Positions 13,101 to 22,726 of a stretch of 64,000 bases of DNA are shown piece after piece (position 1 is the stretch's first letter; each line of letters starts with the position of its first letter). Origin of the DNA: Ectocarpus siliculosus (lineage: Eukaryota > Sar > Phaeophyceae > Ectocarpales > Ectocarpaceae); the NCBI GenBank assembly GCA_000310025.1, contig FN649742.1, forward strand, positions 1,389,789-1,453,788, read 5' to 3'. The position numbers were made by a program, and so were the translations under genes. Under the pieces are notes generated by a model, which made no database searches, was not told where the DNA came from, and saw only the letters and a program-made list of their open reading frames with translations.

Positions 13101-16100
13101 GCTTTGCTGAGAAGTACCAGTTGGCGCTCGCACCCTCCTGGTTGTGGAGAAATTGCGCTTTGAAAATCGACCACACCTCTGTGCGCTGACTCGCAACCTT
13201 GCGGTAAGTGCTGGCATAAAGTTCTCCCATTAACCCCTCGTTCCTCTCTCTTGGACCCGTTGACTCTGCTCGCGCGTGCTCGAATTTATGTGCCTTACTC
13301 GGCACCTTAATCTCCGCACTAACCCCCAACACCACAACATGAACATCAACATCAACCCCCCCGCGTGCAGCAGTGGCGATGACGATGATGACGATGACGA
13401 AGGCGACAGCGACGACGAGCAGGGCGACAACTGGGGAGATCACGGCGCCATATCGGGGCGGGGCTGGTCGCGAGGGTTCTTGAGGGGGTCCCGTAGAGGG
13501 ATGGAGGGCGGGGGGGGGGGAGAAGAGTGCAAAGAAGACGGGTCTTCCGCCTCCGACCGCCGGCGGCAGCTGCGGCGGCGCTTCTACGTCGGGCAGTGGC
13601 TCGACGTTAAGGACACGGTGAACAACTGGCTGGAGGCGACAGTAATGGACATGACCAGCTCTGGTGAGAGGAGGCGAAAGCGAGCAACTGGCTTCTTCCA
13701 CTACATCTGTAGTTTTTTATCGTTTGCCAAATGACTGGTGTTGCTCTTTTTTGGTAGATCTCCTTTATCATACCCTTCCTCATGTGGAGTATGTTGAACT
13801 GTTTTTTTTCGTGTTTGCGTTGTGGTATGCGGTTGAAAGTCCTTGGTCCGTTAGATTTATCAGGTTTGCCACCCAGACATGACATTTTCCTGTTATAGCC
13901 TCCCGCTCGACACAGAAAGAGAACCTGGCATTTTGACGTCGTCCCCAACGAATAATTGCACACAACTCACACACACAAGTAGTGGCCTTGGTAGACACTT
14001 GCAGTTTTCTGCTGCTGCTTTCAGTTTCTGTCTTCGATCCGGAGAGTAACTTAGCCGCCCCCATTACGCCCTCACGCGGTCCCAGATGATGACACAACCG
14101 CACTGAGACCGGGTTCTTTTCATTGGTCAGCCGGTTATCGCGGTCGATGCTCACAATAAAGACGCACAAACACACACAACGCAGGCTCGAGATGCCAGAT
14201 CCACTACAACGGGTGGCCCCCGCGGTGGGACGAGTGGCTCAGCTGGGACTCGCCACGGATTGCGCCCTTCCGCACGCGGACGCAGCACCTCCCGCAAGCG
14301 CAGCACGTGTCGCCGGCGCCGGTGTCGGCCGTCCGGAACGCTCCCAGGACCGGTCCGCTGGTCGACGACGTGAGGGTGGTGATGCCCGAGGTCAGCCGCG
14401 TGCTCCAGGAGATCGTGCCAATGGTGGACGAGGTAAAGCCTCCGCGAGAGGGGGGGGGGGGGGGGTACTCATACCCGTGCATGCCGTAGTCGTTAGATAA
14501 TTGACCTCGCATCCCTAAAGCCGGGATGGAGCACGCCGGGGGGGCGTAGTCTTATGTTTTGCATGCCTTAGCGGTTAGACCATTGCCCACGCGTCCTCGA
14601 GAGGACGGAGTATTGTTCCCACAGGACCGATCACCGATGGCCAATCATTCCTTCCTACTTTGCCAAAGGTGACTCAAAAATGTCTTCCCTAGTCTGTATC
14701 CTAACGATATCCCTTCCCGCCTTTTCAAACCACTTCCTACTCCCCAGTACAGCTACCGTCCTCTCCTCTCTATCCCATGCCTCGAACATCTCCCTGTACG
14801 TCCCTTGTATTTTTCCCAGCTCAGTCATGTACACACTTCCCTCTCCTCTTCGTACCACGGACATTCCGCGACTACATGAACACGGTCTTCGCATTCGAAG
14901 CCGCAATCACATTTGAACTTGTCGTCTTCGTCGTCTACCGTCCCATGTCTTCGTCGACGTTCTCGAAGGCCTATGTCCCCGGTCCTGAATTTGACTTTAA
15001 GCTTTGTCCCTACATCCATTGGTCCATGTGGGTAATCCTTGAACCCTATTCCTTCTTTCAACATTCCGTACACTTCTAGACCCTCCTTATCCTCGTTTTT
15101 TCCCCTTAGATTCTGTTCTTCACGCGGGGGGGGGGGGCATCTGTTGGAGAGGTCGTGAGTGTGAGCAGGGAGCGTTTCTTTGTGCGTCGGTGGAAAAGGG
15201 GTGTTTGTTTTTGACGAAGTTTCAACATTGATTAGAAAGGGGTTGTAGGCGCGGTTGGGACGGACTAACGATGCGAAAGCAGTTGTGAAGAAAGTGGAGC
15301 GGGTAGGGTCGCATGATAGTTTCGACCTCGGTGTGCGGTACATTGCTGCGCTTTGTTGCGTTTCGATGGCTCTGTTAACTGTACCCAACGATCGTCCTCT
15401 AGCCAGCCAGCCAGACATACTCGCGTTAACTCGCCGCATTCGACTCGCGGGGTTTGTTGTTCTTCGCTGACCGCTGCTTCCACGCTCTGCCCGTGGATGT
15501 ATACCGTCGCCCCCAACCGGAGGTCCTTTCCTTTCGTGCATGCGCTTCCCCATCACGACGGCTGTTGCTTGTCTTGCCTGTCTGCTAACCACGCGATTCC
15601 CCGTCCTAATTTCTCCGTTTTTGCTTTGTGCGTTCGTTTTTTTTTTGTCGCAGCTCTCGGCGTGCTACGCGCAACAACTAGAGTTAGACCCTTCGACCAG
15701 CCCCACTGGTGGCCGCGCCGTTTCTCACACCTTGCCGTGGGCACGGCAACGCGTGCAGCTGCGGCAACAGGGGCGTGCCGCCGCCCCCGCCGCTGCCGCT
15801 CAGTCGGCGGCGGCGGGCGGGGTCTGTGGAGGGGTCAAGGCCGCCGATCTAGCCGGCGACATCGCCCCGCTCTTCGATCGCCTGGGGCGCATGCTCACCG
15901 ACGTCGCGCCTCACCTTGCACGTCTGTCGGCGATGGAAGAGGACACACCGGCACCCGCTGGCGGCGCCGCCGCCGCCGCCGCCACCGCGGCTGGCGCGGA
16001 GGGAGAGGACGCGGCCGAGCCGGGGGAGCTCTCATGGGAAACCCTGGGCCTCCGCGCGGACGGGGGGCAGCAGGGGGGGGGTAGCGGCGCGCGGCGCTCC

Positions 16101-16502
16101 TCCCGAGACTCCCCCCCGCGGGGGCGGCGGGAAGCGTTAGCGTACCCGGAGAATGCGTCCGCGTTCCGGCAGCTGGTGTCCACGTCCAGCCCGGCGCCGA
16201 CATCGAGCAACATCAACATCCACATCCACGCCATCGTTCCGATGAGGGGTCCCCCTTCGCCTCCGCCCCCGCCCCCGCCGCCGCCCCCGACGGCATCCGT
16301 GTCGGCGGTGGCGACTCCGACTCGAGCCGAGCGCCCCCCCCTCGCCTCCGTTAGCTCGACAGGTGGCAGCCGCAGCAGCAGCAGCAGCAACAGCAGCAAC
16401 AACAACAACAACAACAACGGCGGTAACAGTCGGCCGTGGAACGGCAACGGCGACAGCATGGACACGTTCGTGGTTGCGGCTCGCGCGGCCGCTGCTTCCC
16501 GC

Positions 16503-16538
<36 letters not shown>

Positions 16539-16787
16539 TCGTCTTTCGCTCGCGGCGGGAGGGACTCCGGCCCCGCTGCCGAGCGCGCCGGCGCCAGCGC
16601 CGGCGGCGACGCTAGTTCAAGCCGCAGTTCTAGCCGCAGCGGCGCCTACGTTTCCACTCCCGCCGACCCCGCGAGACAAGCCTCGCCGCTCACGATTTCG
16701 GCTGGCGTCAGACCCACGCCGTCCTTCTCCTCTGCCGACGGGGGGGCCGCGGCCGCCGCTCTCGGCGCCGCCTCCGATGCGGGTGCT
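7165..16787 (+). CDS. Ubiquitin-like (BAG6/Scythe-type) protein with Tudor-knot/chromo-barrel-like domain, 3' end lost in gap
   Basis: Exons: 7165-7440, 10062-10761, 11624-12327, 13371-13663, 14185-14432, 15654 into the N gap. Exons 1 and 2 together encode a ubiquitin fold: VTVNIKTLNGPDFELAVG then, across the intron, ARQRLIYRGKVLADADPLSA and NGHFVHMV, close to the BAG6/Scythe N-terminal domain. Exon 3 is acidic and low-complexity. Exon 4 starts with an Asp run and ends VGQWLDVKDTVNNWLEATV; exon 5 continues QIHYNGWPPRWDEWL, the aromatic-cage pattern of Tudor-knot/chromo-barrel domains. Exons 5 and 6 add amphipathic segments, then Ala/Ser/Pro-rich disorder with GCA/CAG runs. All junction phases agree if one base in the poly-G of exon 2 is an error. 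The ATG at 7165 precedes a short Ala-rich leader. Role inferred: ubiquitin-linked protein quality control or chromatin binding; not proven. Confidence 0.68.
8151..8382. mobile_element. MITE family A, full copy
   Basis: Inverted ends: the left starts near TACCGTA and passes AAGATATCACG and AAGCTCGATTA; the right, reverse strand, passes TACCGTAAGTTGCGTAAGAT, CGATTTTCAAAGCTCGATTA and CTCCACGACG. The middle holds GGCGTTGGAACCG and GAGAGCTTTCCGAAA, found in other copies. No coding capacity. Intron 1 of the ubiquitin-like gene. Confidence 0.7.
8915..9100 (+). repeat. Dispersed repeat B, copy 2
   Basis: Same order of blocks as at 3150-3350: a GTCAGC block, GTGAGCTGTTCGAGCTTGGG, TTTTCATCTTGCATCACC, CATGAGCC. 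Lies in intron 1 of the ubiquitin-like gene. Confidence 0.6.
9246..9382. repeat. Long hairpin (inverted repeat)
   Basis: Three nested complementary blocks: TTGCAGAAAA with TTTTCTGCAA (outer), GGTAGCACGGGCCGA with TCGGCCCGTGCTACC (middle), and CAGGCAAGTGCTGT with ACAGCACTTGCCTG (inner), around a short loop near 9315-9328. The RNA would fold into an imperfect stem of about 60 pairs, the size of a miRNA precursor or a very short fold-back element. Intronic. Confidence 0.7.
12975..13214. mobile_element. MITE family A, divergent subfamily
   Basis: Inverted ends of about 80 bp: left TACCGTAAGGTTGCGAGTCA, right (reverse strand) TACCGCAAGGTTGCGAGTCA, both continuing into AGCGCACAG and CGATTTTCAAAGCG. 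The inner part of the ends and the internal CTCATCGAGAGCTTT match the other family A copies, so it is a subfamily. AGT flanks the TACCG ends on both sides, a possible 3-bp target duplication. Lies in intron 3 of the ubiquitin-like gene. Confidence 0.75.
14025..14183 (+). repeat. AC-tailed dispersed repeat, copy 3, abutting a splice acceptor
   Basis: Same blocks as copies 1 and 2: TCCGGAGAGTAACTTAGCC, ACGCGGTCCCAGATGATG, CATTGGTCAGCCGGTTA, then a CA-rich tail. The tail runs directly into the acceptor AG at 14183-14184 of exon 5 of the ubiquitin-like gene, so the repeat seems to supply the end of intron 4. Confidence 0.6.
14445..15110 (-). mobile_element. 5'-truncated LINE copy, frameshifted, poly(C) tail
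   Basis: Read on the minus strand, about 15100-14655 encodes the C-terminal end of a non-LTR reverse transcriptase: KLKVKFRTGDIGLRERRRRH, then a zinc-knuckle region with CDCGFE, HVVAEC and PWYEEERE. A frameshift near 14850 moves the reading into a second frame that holds RTVAVLGSRKW and ends at 14655. The 3' untranslated part follows with GGTCTAACCGCTAAGGCATG-like modules, twice, and ends GTAC plus a C run (G run 14451-14463 on the plus strand). Pseudogenic. The same C-terminal part is at 31770-32275. Confidence 0.7.
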
Positions 16788-16887
16788 NNNNNNNNNNNNN
16801 NNNNNNNNNNNNNNNNNNNNNNNNNNNNNNNNNNNNNNNNNNNNNNNNNNNNNNNNNNNNNNNNNNNNNNNNNNNNNNNNNNNNNNN
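16788..16887. other. Assembly gap of 100 N
   Basis: Exactly 100 N, commonly used for a gap of unknown size. It interrupts exon 6 of the ubiquitin-like gene inside Ala/Ser-rich coding sequence. The sequence after it reads like intron, so at least the end of exon 6 is missing. Confidence 0.95.
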
Positions 16888-19800
16888 TTGGAGAAAAAAG
16901 GTCTCCTACCGTACACATGTGCACATGCCACCCTCCCTGCGGCGGGGGGTCCGGCAACGTGCATCGGCGTGGCGGGGGCTGGAGAGGGTTTCTTCGCGTG
17001 TTCGGGGTGGGCAGGAACGCCGGGGGCATGAGCAGGGTAAGCGGCAGGCGAGAAGGCGGTGGCGAGGACTAGGCTTGCGAGGTCGAGGCTGGGAGGGAGA
17101 GAGGGCCATGCGTGCGTGGATTTCGTTTCTTGACCCGCACTGCTGCTGCTGTTGTACATACCTGTGTGGGTGGTAGCAGTGGCCAAGGCCCACGCGATTC
17201 TGTTGCAACTGGTCAGCCGATTGGTTGGGACGGTTGCCAACTGCTGTCGCTTCACCTGACCTGGTGCGAGGCGACGGCGAACGCAGCGCTGAAGGATGCC
17301 TGCCACTCCGATCGGGCGGGCGTGGCGCAACAGGCGGCGTGTGTGGTTTGTTTTTGAAGTACTGGCACTTGCTCTGCCCCCCGGCGGTGGTTGGACCTCG
17401 GGTGGAGGTCGTCCAGCCCTGCGCTTGAGTTTTTTTGGCGTGTCTCGTCCTTTTTTTCTCAGTGGGCAGGGGAGACAGAGAGACGGCGGAGGAAGGTCGA
17501 TTTCATCGTGCATGCCTCGCCCCTGGTCGAGAGTCGTACCGCAGGAAGAGAAGCAAGTTTCACCAAGGAGAGAGACAGAATTTCGAGAAAGGGTTGGGCG
17601 TTGATAGCCGTGCGATTCGTCAGCCTAGTGCGAGGCTTTGTCTTCGTCGTCTTGCGGGGGTCGGTCAAGTCTTTTCTGTTGGAAGAGTTTGTTCTTGGTG
17701 CTCTAGTTGGCCCAGCTGTCGCTGCTTCTGCTGTTGCTGCGCGCCGTCTTTTGTGGAGGGATCCGTCCGGCCCAGCCATGAAACGACACGTAGGGTAATG
17801 GTGCGACTTAATTCGATGCGTGCGTGTCTCAGCGTAAGATCGGCGTGCGCGCTCCCTTTTTTTTTTTTGCGGTCGTTGCTCTGGGTTGATGGAATGAATG
17901 AGCACGCGTGGGTGACTCTTTTGGATGATAAGGACGGCCTAGTTTCCGTTCCTTACCATGGGCCACACAGACCTGGTAGGGGTTCGGGTTTGCGACAGCA
18001 TTAGCTCGCTGTTAGCGTTTGCTGCGCTAACTTCGAAAACGTCCGATTTGCTCTCTGCGGAGCACATGTCGCATGTCGCTTGCTTGCTGCACGAGTTTGT
18101 GCTAGGTTTGGTCGTTGGTAAAAAGAAACAGATAAAAATGTTATTGGATTCCACGTTACAGGTAGCTTGGATGTTTACAGGTAGCTTGGATGTTTTGTTT
18201 TCGGTGCGGAAGGTTGTGTCTGATCCGTGGTTGAAAGAGTTGGTTGTTCGTGTCGTACCCGGTTTTGGAGTTCCTGTCGGATTTGTTTGGGTCGGGAGGA
18301 GTAAGTCACGTTGTCGAATGGGTGGTGGAGTACATTGGGGGGGGGATACTTCGCACTCACAAAGAACTCTGGGCTGCTTTGGTAGAAGACAAGCGCACAT
18401 GAGCCGCACCCTCCTCTGCAACTTCACCTGCATGTATGCGTGCGTTTATGTAGTTTTTTGGGGCGTGCGGCGAGGGGACTGATTGGCTGATAACAGCGGG
18501 AGGTTTCCGCGTGGCAGGTTAACATCTACATACCGGGATGAACATTTACATTCACGTCGCCTGTCAGCAGCTAACGGGACAAGGATTGAGAAGAGCTGCG
18601 TGTGTGTCCGTTCGAGCGACGCCTCAAGAGCAAGGTTACAAGGTGGGATCTATCTGCGGGAGTCTGATTTACCGAATTCCTGTAAGAAGATGATAGTTTT
18701 GTCAGGCGGGGGGGTGGTTGTTGCGGTACGCATGGCGCGCATAGTTCGCGTGTACTTCTATCTATATTATGAGAGGTCGTAGTCCTGGCTCGTTTTGGTC
18801 TCTCTCTTGTTTTCCGATGGCACGGCGGCGCGGAGACCAAGCTCCAGCTCAAGCATGCCACCTCAACTGCTGGCGGTACTGTGGTACATGGTGTATATGG
18901 ATACCAGGTCTTGCTGCTGTCTGCTTCACGTCATTTTCGGATTTCCTGTGTGTGTGTCCCCCCCCCCCCCTTCCCCCTCGGCAATTTTCGTAGGTCTTAG
19001 CATAAGTTGGGTCTTGTGCTATCCCATCATTTTTGGCGCTTTGCTTTGCTTTGCGATTCGTTCGTCGATAACGTTTGCAGCAGCTGTGTTTTGTACTGAC
19101 ACACAAGCACTTTGGTCGAGTTCACACTTCTTTCTTGTTATAATTAGTTCGATGCGTTAGGTCGCATGGTGCTACTTCTTTTTTCAAGTTGTCTCTACAT
19201 GATGATGGTGTTTGTGGTTATCGGAGGGAGAGAAGCAAGGTAGACACAGCACGATACGGGCATTTGAATGGGTACTACGTACACGAAAGGCTTGTTGTCG
19301 GAGCTCTCGAGTGTGTGCCCGACTTTGTCGTGCATGTTTTTCTCTTGCGAATAAAATTGCTCAAGTCAGGTACATGGTACCGACACCCAGCAGGATTTAA
19401 TAGCAGCATCGTGGGTTCGATTCTCTCTGCGGAGGTTTGTCCCGGGACTTATGTCCAGCAACCTTCAGTCTAAAGCGATCGAAGTCGTGAGTGAACACAC
19501 TTCGGCTTACGGTCGACGAGGGAGGGGATGGATGAACCCTTGTCGCGATAAGAACTAAGGCAAGCACCGCCGGGGGAAGGGTGCGGCAACATGCTCAAAA
19601 TCTCCTGTGCTCGGGTCTTCCTCTTGTATTGTGTGACCCCGGCTGATACGCCAGGTATACACTACGCCGAAAGGCCTGTAAACCATGGCCAGAATAGATA
19701 AATGGGACGAACACATACAAACAACACACATTGAGGTGTGAGCAGATGGGCATGGTCGGAGAGAGGGAGCTTCGCATGGCGTTGTCGAAAAAAAATCCAA

Positions 19801-20436
19801 ACTGTTTGTGAAGTTGTCCAGAATGGCAACATTTTTTGGACAGCTATACTTACGCATCATGTACAACGTAAGAAGTGGCCAGATTACTCTCTCAGTCACG
19901 TATTATGGTTTTATCAGTCAAAAGGAAACCACGTGTTTACAGCAGAGTATCCTTATACTCATTTTCCAACCTTGTTCATCATACCAAACTCTTCCTACCT
20001 GTGCTGTATTTTGTATGCCTCCATCTCTGACGCAAAAGGCCAGGGAAGGATAGAGGTCGTTCTGTGCCGACAAGCCCTTTCGCTCTGCCGCAATGTTTGT
20101 CAGGTATTTAAACCTCGTAGGACACAAGATACCTCCCTTATAGCAGGAGACTGATTTCCACGAGTGACGTTGCAGAAAATGTCGGCGTTGCACCCGTCTC
20201 GTCGAGCAACTTCCGAAAACGTATCGTTTGGTTTACAGAGACGTATATGTCTTCTTCGTCGTGGAGTAATCGAGCTCTGACACGACGACCGGTGCAGGGT
20301 GTGTGATATCTAACGTCATGTCCCCCATATAGCCCTGGTAGCCCGGAGTCTCAATCGCGTGCCCCCTCTCGAAAGCTCCATCAGCTGTGTGTAACTCTGC
20401 GACTGTGCACAGCAACACCGGAGACACACGCTAAAC
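16888..20436. other. Region after gap, mostly without recognisable genes
   Basis: Should hold the 3' end of the ubiquitin-like gene. The only candidate exon is 17180-17259: after an acceptor at 17179 the frame reads AKAHAILLQLVSRLVGTVAN and stops at 17257, an amphipathic stretch that could end the protein, but phase cannot be tested across the gap (weak). A direct repeat GGTAGCTTGGATGTTT occurs at about 18160-18195. The rest is T/G-rich with no family similarity. Confidence 0.35.
20165..20325. mobile_element. MITE family A, partial copy
   Basis: Contains the middle block GTCTCGTCGAGCAACTTCCG and the right end CGTCGTGGAGTAATCGAGCT followed by GTGTGATATCTAACG. The left inverted end is not recognisable, so the copy is truncated or decayed. 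Confidence 0.6.
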
Positions 20437-20550
20437 ATGGGACCCACGCCCGACGTACGAGCGAGGGAATTGGTGGACGAGTTCTTTGAAAAGCAAGATG
20501 AACCACAGTACATGCGAAACGTCCTAAGCGGGCTCTCGGGTATCATGCTG
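20437..20550 (+). CDS. Candidate first coding exon, possibly of the MARVEL-like gene
   Basis: ATG at 20437 in AAACATGGGA context opens 38 codons, acidic and charged (MGPTPDVRARELVDEFFEKQ then a Leu-rich end), and meets a strong donor GTGAGT at 20551 in phase 0. It could join an acceptor at 22708 (GAG before GGT) that runs into the first MARVEL-like exon in frame, extending that protein by 64 residues at the N terminus. In that model the 1.7 kb fold-back element is inside the intron. Without splicing it would be a 61-residue ORF. No family recognised. Confidence 0.4.
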
Positions 20551-20939
20551 GTGAGTTCACAACTGGAAAGAGTTACCGTGAAACGCGGATCAATTACGCA
20601 GCAGCAGTTGTTAAGCAAATAAGTGCACAGCAATCGTCTCCCACACATGCTCCCCATGAGCAACCAGCAGTAGTGTGCCCAAAGTATTTTGGCCTTTCCT
20701 CCTTTCACTGCAGAGGTACGGAAGAGATCTATTGCGAAGTTGCGCAGATCCCCCACGTTCAGCGTAAACGGCGGGTGTGTGACGGGGCACACCCTGAGTC
20801 CCATTAGATATGGCGGCGGTACTCCCACCAACCACCACGCCAGCTTCTGCTAAATTCTGGTGTTTTGCCGCCAGGGTTGCCCAGCTGTGCGCTTCTTTTC
20901 GTCCCCATGTAGAAGCAAAGAGGCCTTGGGTCAAGTTAA

Positions 20940-22655
20940 TAATTTTGAGTTTTTGATACGAAGTGGAAGTGCACTTTATTTTCCCTGTAATTACCAACCA
21001 TTTTGAAGAGCGGCGTCACGGCACTCCCTCTCCGCAACTGGGACTTTTCGTCGCCACAGCAGCATCCAAATAAAAATAAGCGGATATCGAATTCATTCTT
21101 GCGTACGCAACGTTCGGCTTGGATCCTCTTCTCGCGACGAAGAATAAAGGGAAAACGACACAACAGGGTATACCCTGGTCGAAAAGCGACACACCTGGGT
21201 ACACAGTCATTAACAGCAGTAAATGCACTCATATCATTGGTCAGCGCCCAATTCACCCCGGTGCGTCCGAAAAGGCGCAGGGTATACCCTGCCGTGACTA
21301 CTTTTCTCAGCAACTGTACCCTGTTTTCGGAAATGTACCCTGACCTGACGGGAAAAGAGACCCTTTCATCAATCATTTCCCCCGCAGGAATCTTCCCAAC
21401 TCCTTTTCCCCTCCAACCATGGGATACCAAACGGCGAATCTTCCCGCCGAATAACAACCATGGCAACGGGGCAGGAATCAGTTTCCGCCCCTGCGAAACA
21501 ACACCAACCATCAACTCTTCCGCTCGAAATCAACAATGGCCGGGCAACACCCCAGCACAATTGCTCCGTTTGGAAACATGCACACACGCGTACAATACCC
21601 CGTGGACTACTGCTTGCTGCAGTCTATGTGCGAGATGCACGGGTCACGCTATGAAAGCAAGACCGATTCACCATGGTTGACATGCATATGCATTTGTGCG
21701 GGCGTGTGTTGTCGGTTGTGTCTCAATTGCGATGTGCCGTGTGTGCGTGCGTGTGTTGTCTGTTGTGTCTCAATTGCGATGTGTTTCTTGCTTGAACTAC
21801 TGCTGTAGCAGCAGCGGTCACGCTTACCAGCCAACCAAGCCGACCAATCAATCAATGTAGTAAGAAGACGTCAGGCTTCAGCGGGATGAGCCGATGAAAT
21901 TCAACGCGAGCACTCTTCTTTCTATCGACAGGGAGGGTGATTGAGTTGGACGACACCGCAGTGTCCTGCTGCTAGAGTAAGGATAAGACTCGTGTGTGCG
22001 TGATTGATGTCAAGGGCATGTCTGTGCGTGCTGGTCCTGCCTCTCCTGCGGGCGCGAGCTCGCCGCCAGCACAGCGCCACACATTGGCACGTGCATATAT
22101 ATCCATGTCAACCATGCTGAATCGGTCCGCTTTCATAGCGTGACCCGTGCATCTCGCACATAGACTGCAGCAAGCAGTAGTCCACGGGGTATTGTACGCG
22201 TGTGTGCATGTTTCCAAACGGAGCAATTGTGCTGGGGTGTTGCCCGGCCATTGTTGATTTCGAGCGGAAGAGTTGATGGTTGGTGTTGTTTCGCAGGGGT
22301 GGAAACTGATTCCTGCCCCGTTGCCATGGTTGTTATTCGGCGGGAAGATTCGCCGTTTGGTATCCCATGGTTGGAGGGGAAAAGGAGTTGGGAAGATTCC
22401 TGCGGGGGAAATGATTGATGAAAGGGTCTCTTTTCCCGTCAGGTCAGGGTACATTTCCGAAAACAGGGTACAGTTGCTGAGAAAAGTAGTCACGGCAGGG
22501 TATACCCTGCGCCTTTTCGGACGCACCGGGGTGAAATTGGGCGCTGACCAATGATATGAGTGCATTTACTGCTGTTAATGACTGTGTACCCAGGTGTGTC
22601 GCTTTTCGACCAGGGTATACCCTGTTGTGTCGTTTCCCCCCAAAAAACTCAAATT
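20940..22655. mobile_element. 1.7 kb fold-back element, arms of about 550 bp
   Basis: The arm at about 21150-21700 is repeated in inverted orientation at about 22085-22640 with only scattered differences. The outer ends TTGAGTTTTT (near 20946) and AAAAACTCAA (near 22643) also pair, so the left arm seems to carry about 200 bp absent from the right. The palindrome CAGGGTATACCCTG occurs twice in each arm. The centre (21700-22085) has a short direct duplication around GTGTCTCAATTGCGATGTG. Mirror-image ORFs in the arms are by-products. High arm identity suggests recent insertion or gene conversion. No transposase. Confidence 0.8.
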
Positions 22656-22726
22656 TCTACCTGTATTCTCTGCTACGGGTACCAACCGGAATTGTCGGTC
22701 TCAGCGAGGGTCTTGACTCCATTGCC

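Noticed and set aside
14825-15592. Minus-strand ORF as an independent host gene
   Set aside because: Its end is the zinc-knuckle region of a non-LTR reverse transcriptase and the frame is broken; the upstream part is probably unrelated read-through.
18795-19160. Hydrophobic ORF suggesting a membrane protein
   Set aside because: T-rich sequence gives hydrophobic residues by chance; no donor/acceptor pair or family motif.
20316-20831. Minus-strand ORF of 171 codons
   Set aside because: Overlaps the better supported exon at 20437 and has Cys/Ser-rich, family-less composition.
21003-22565. Pair of mirror-image ORFs of about 200 codons
   Set aside because: They are the same sequence in the two arms of the fold-back element, without protein-family features.
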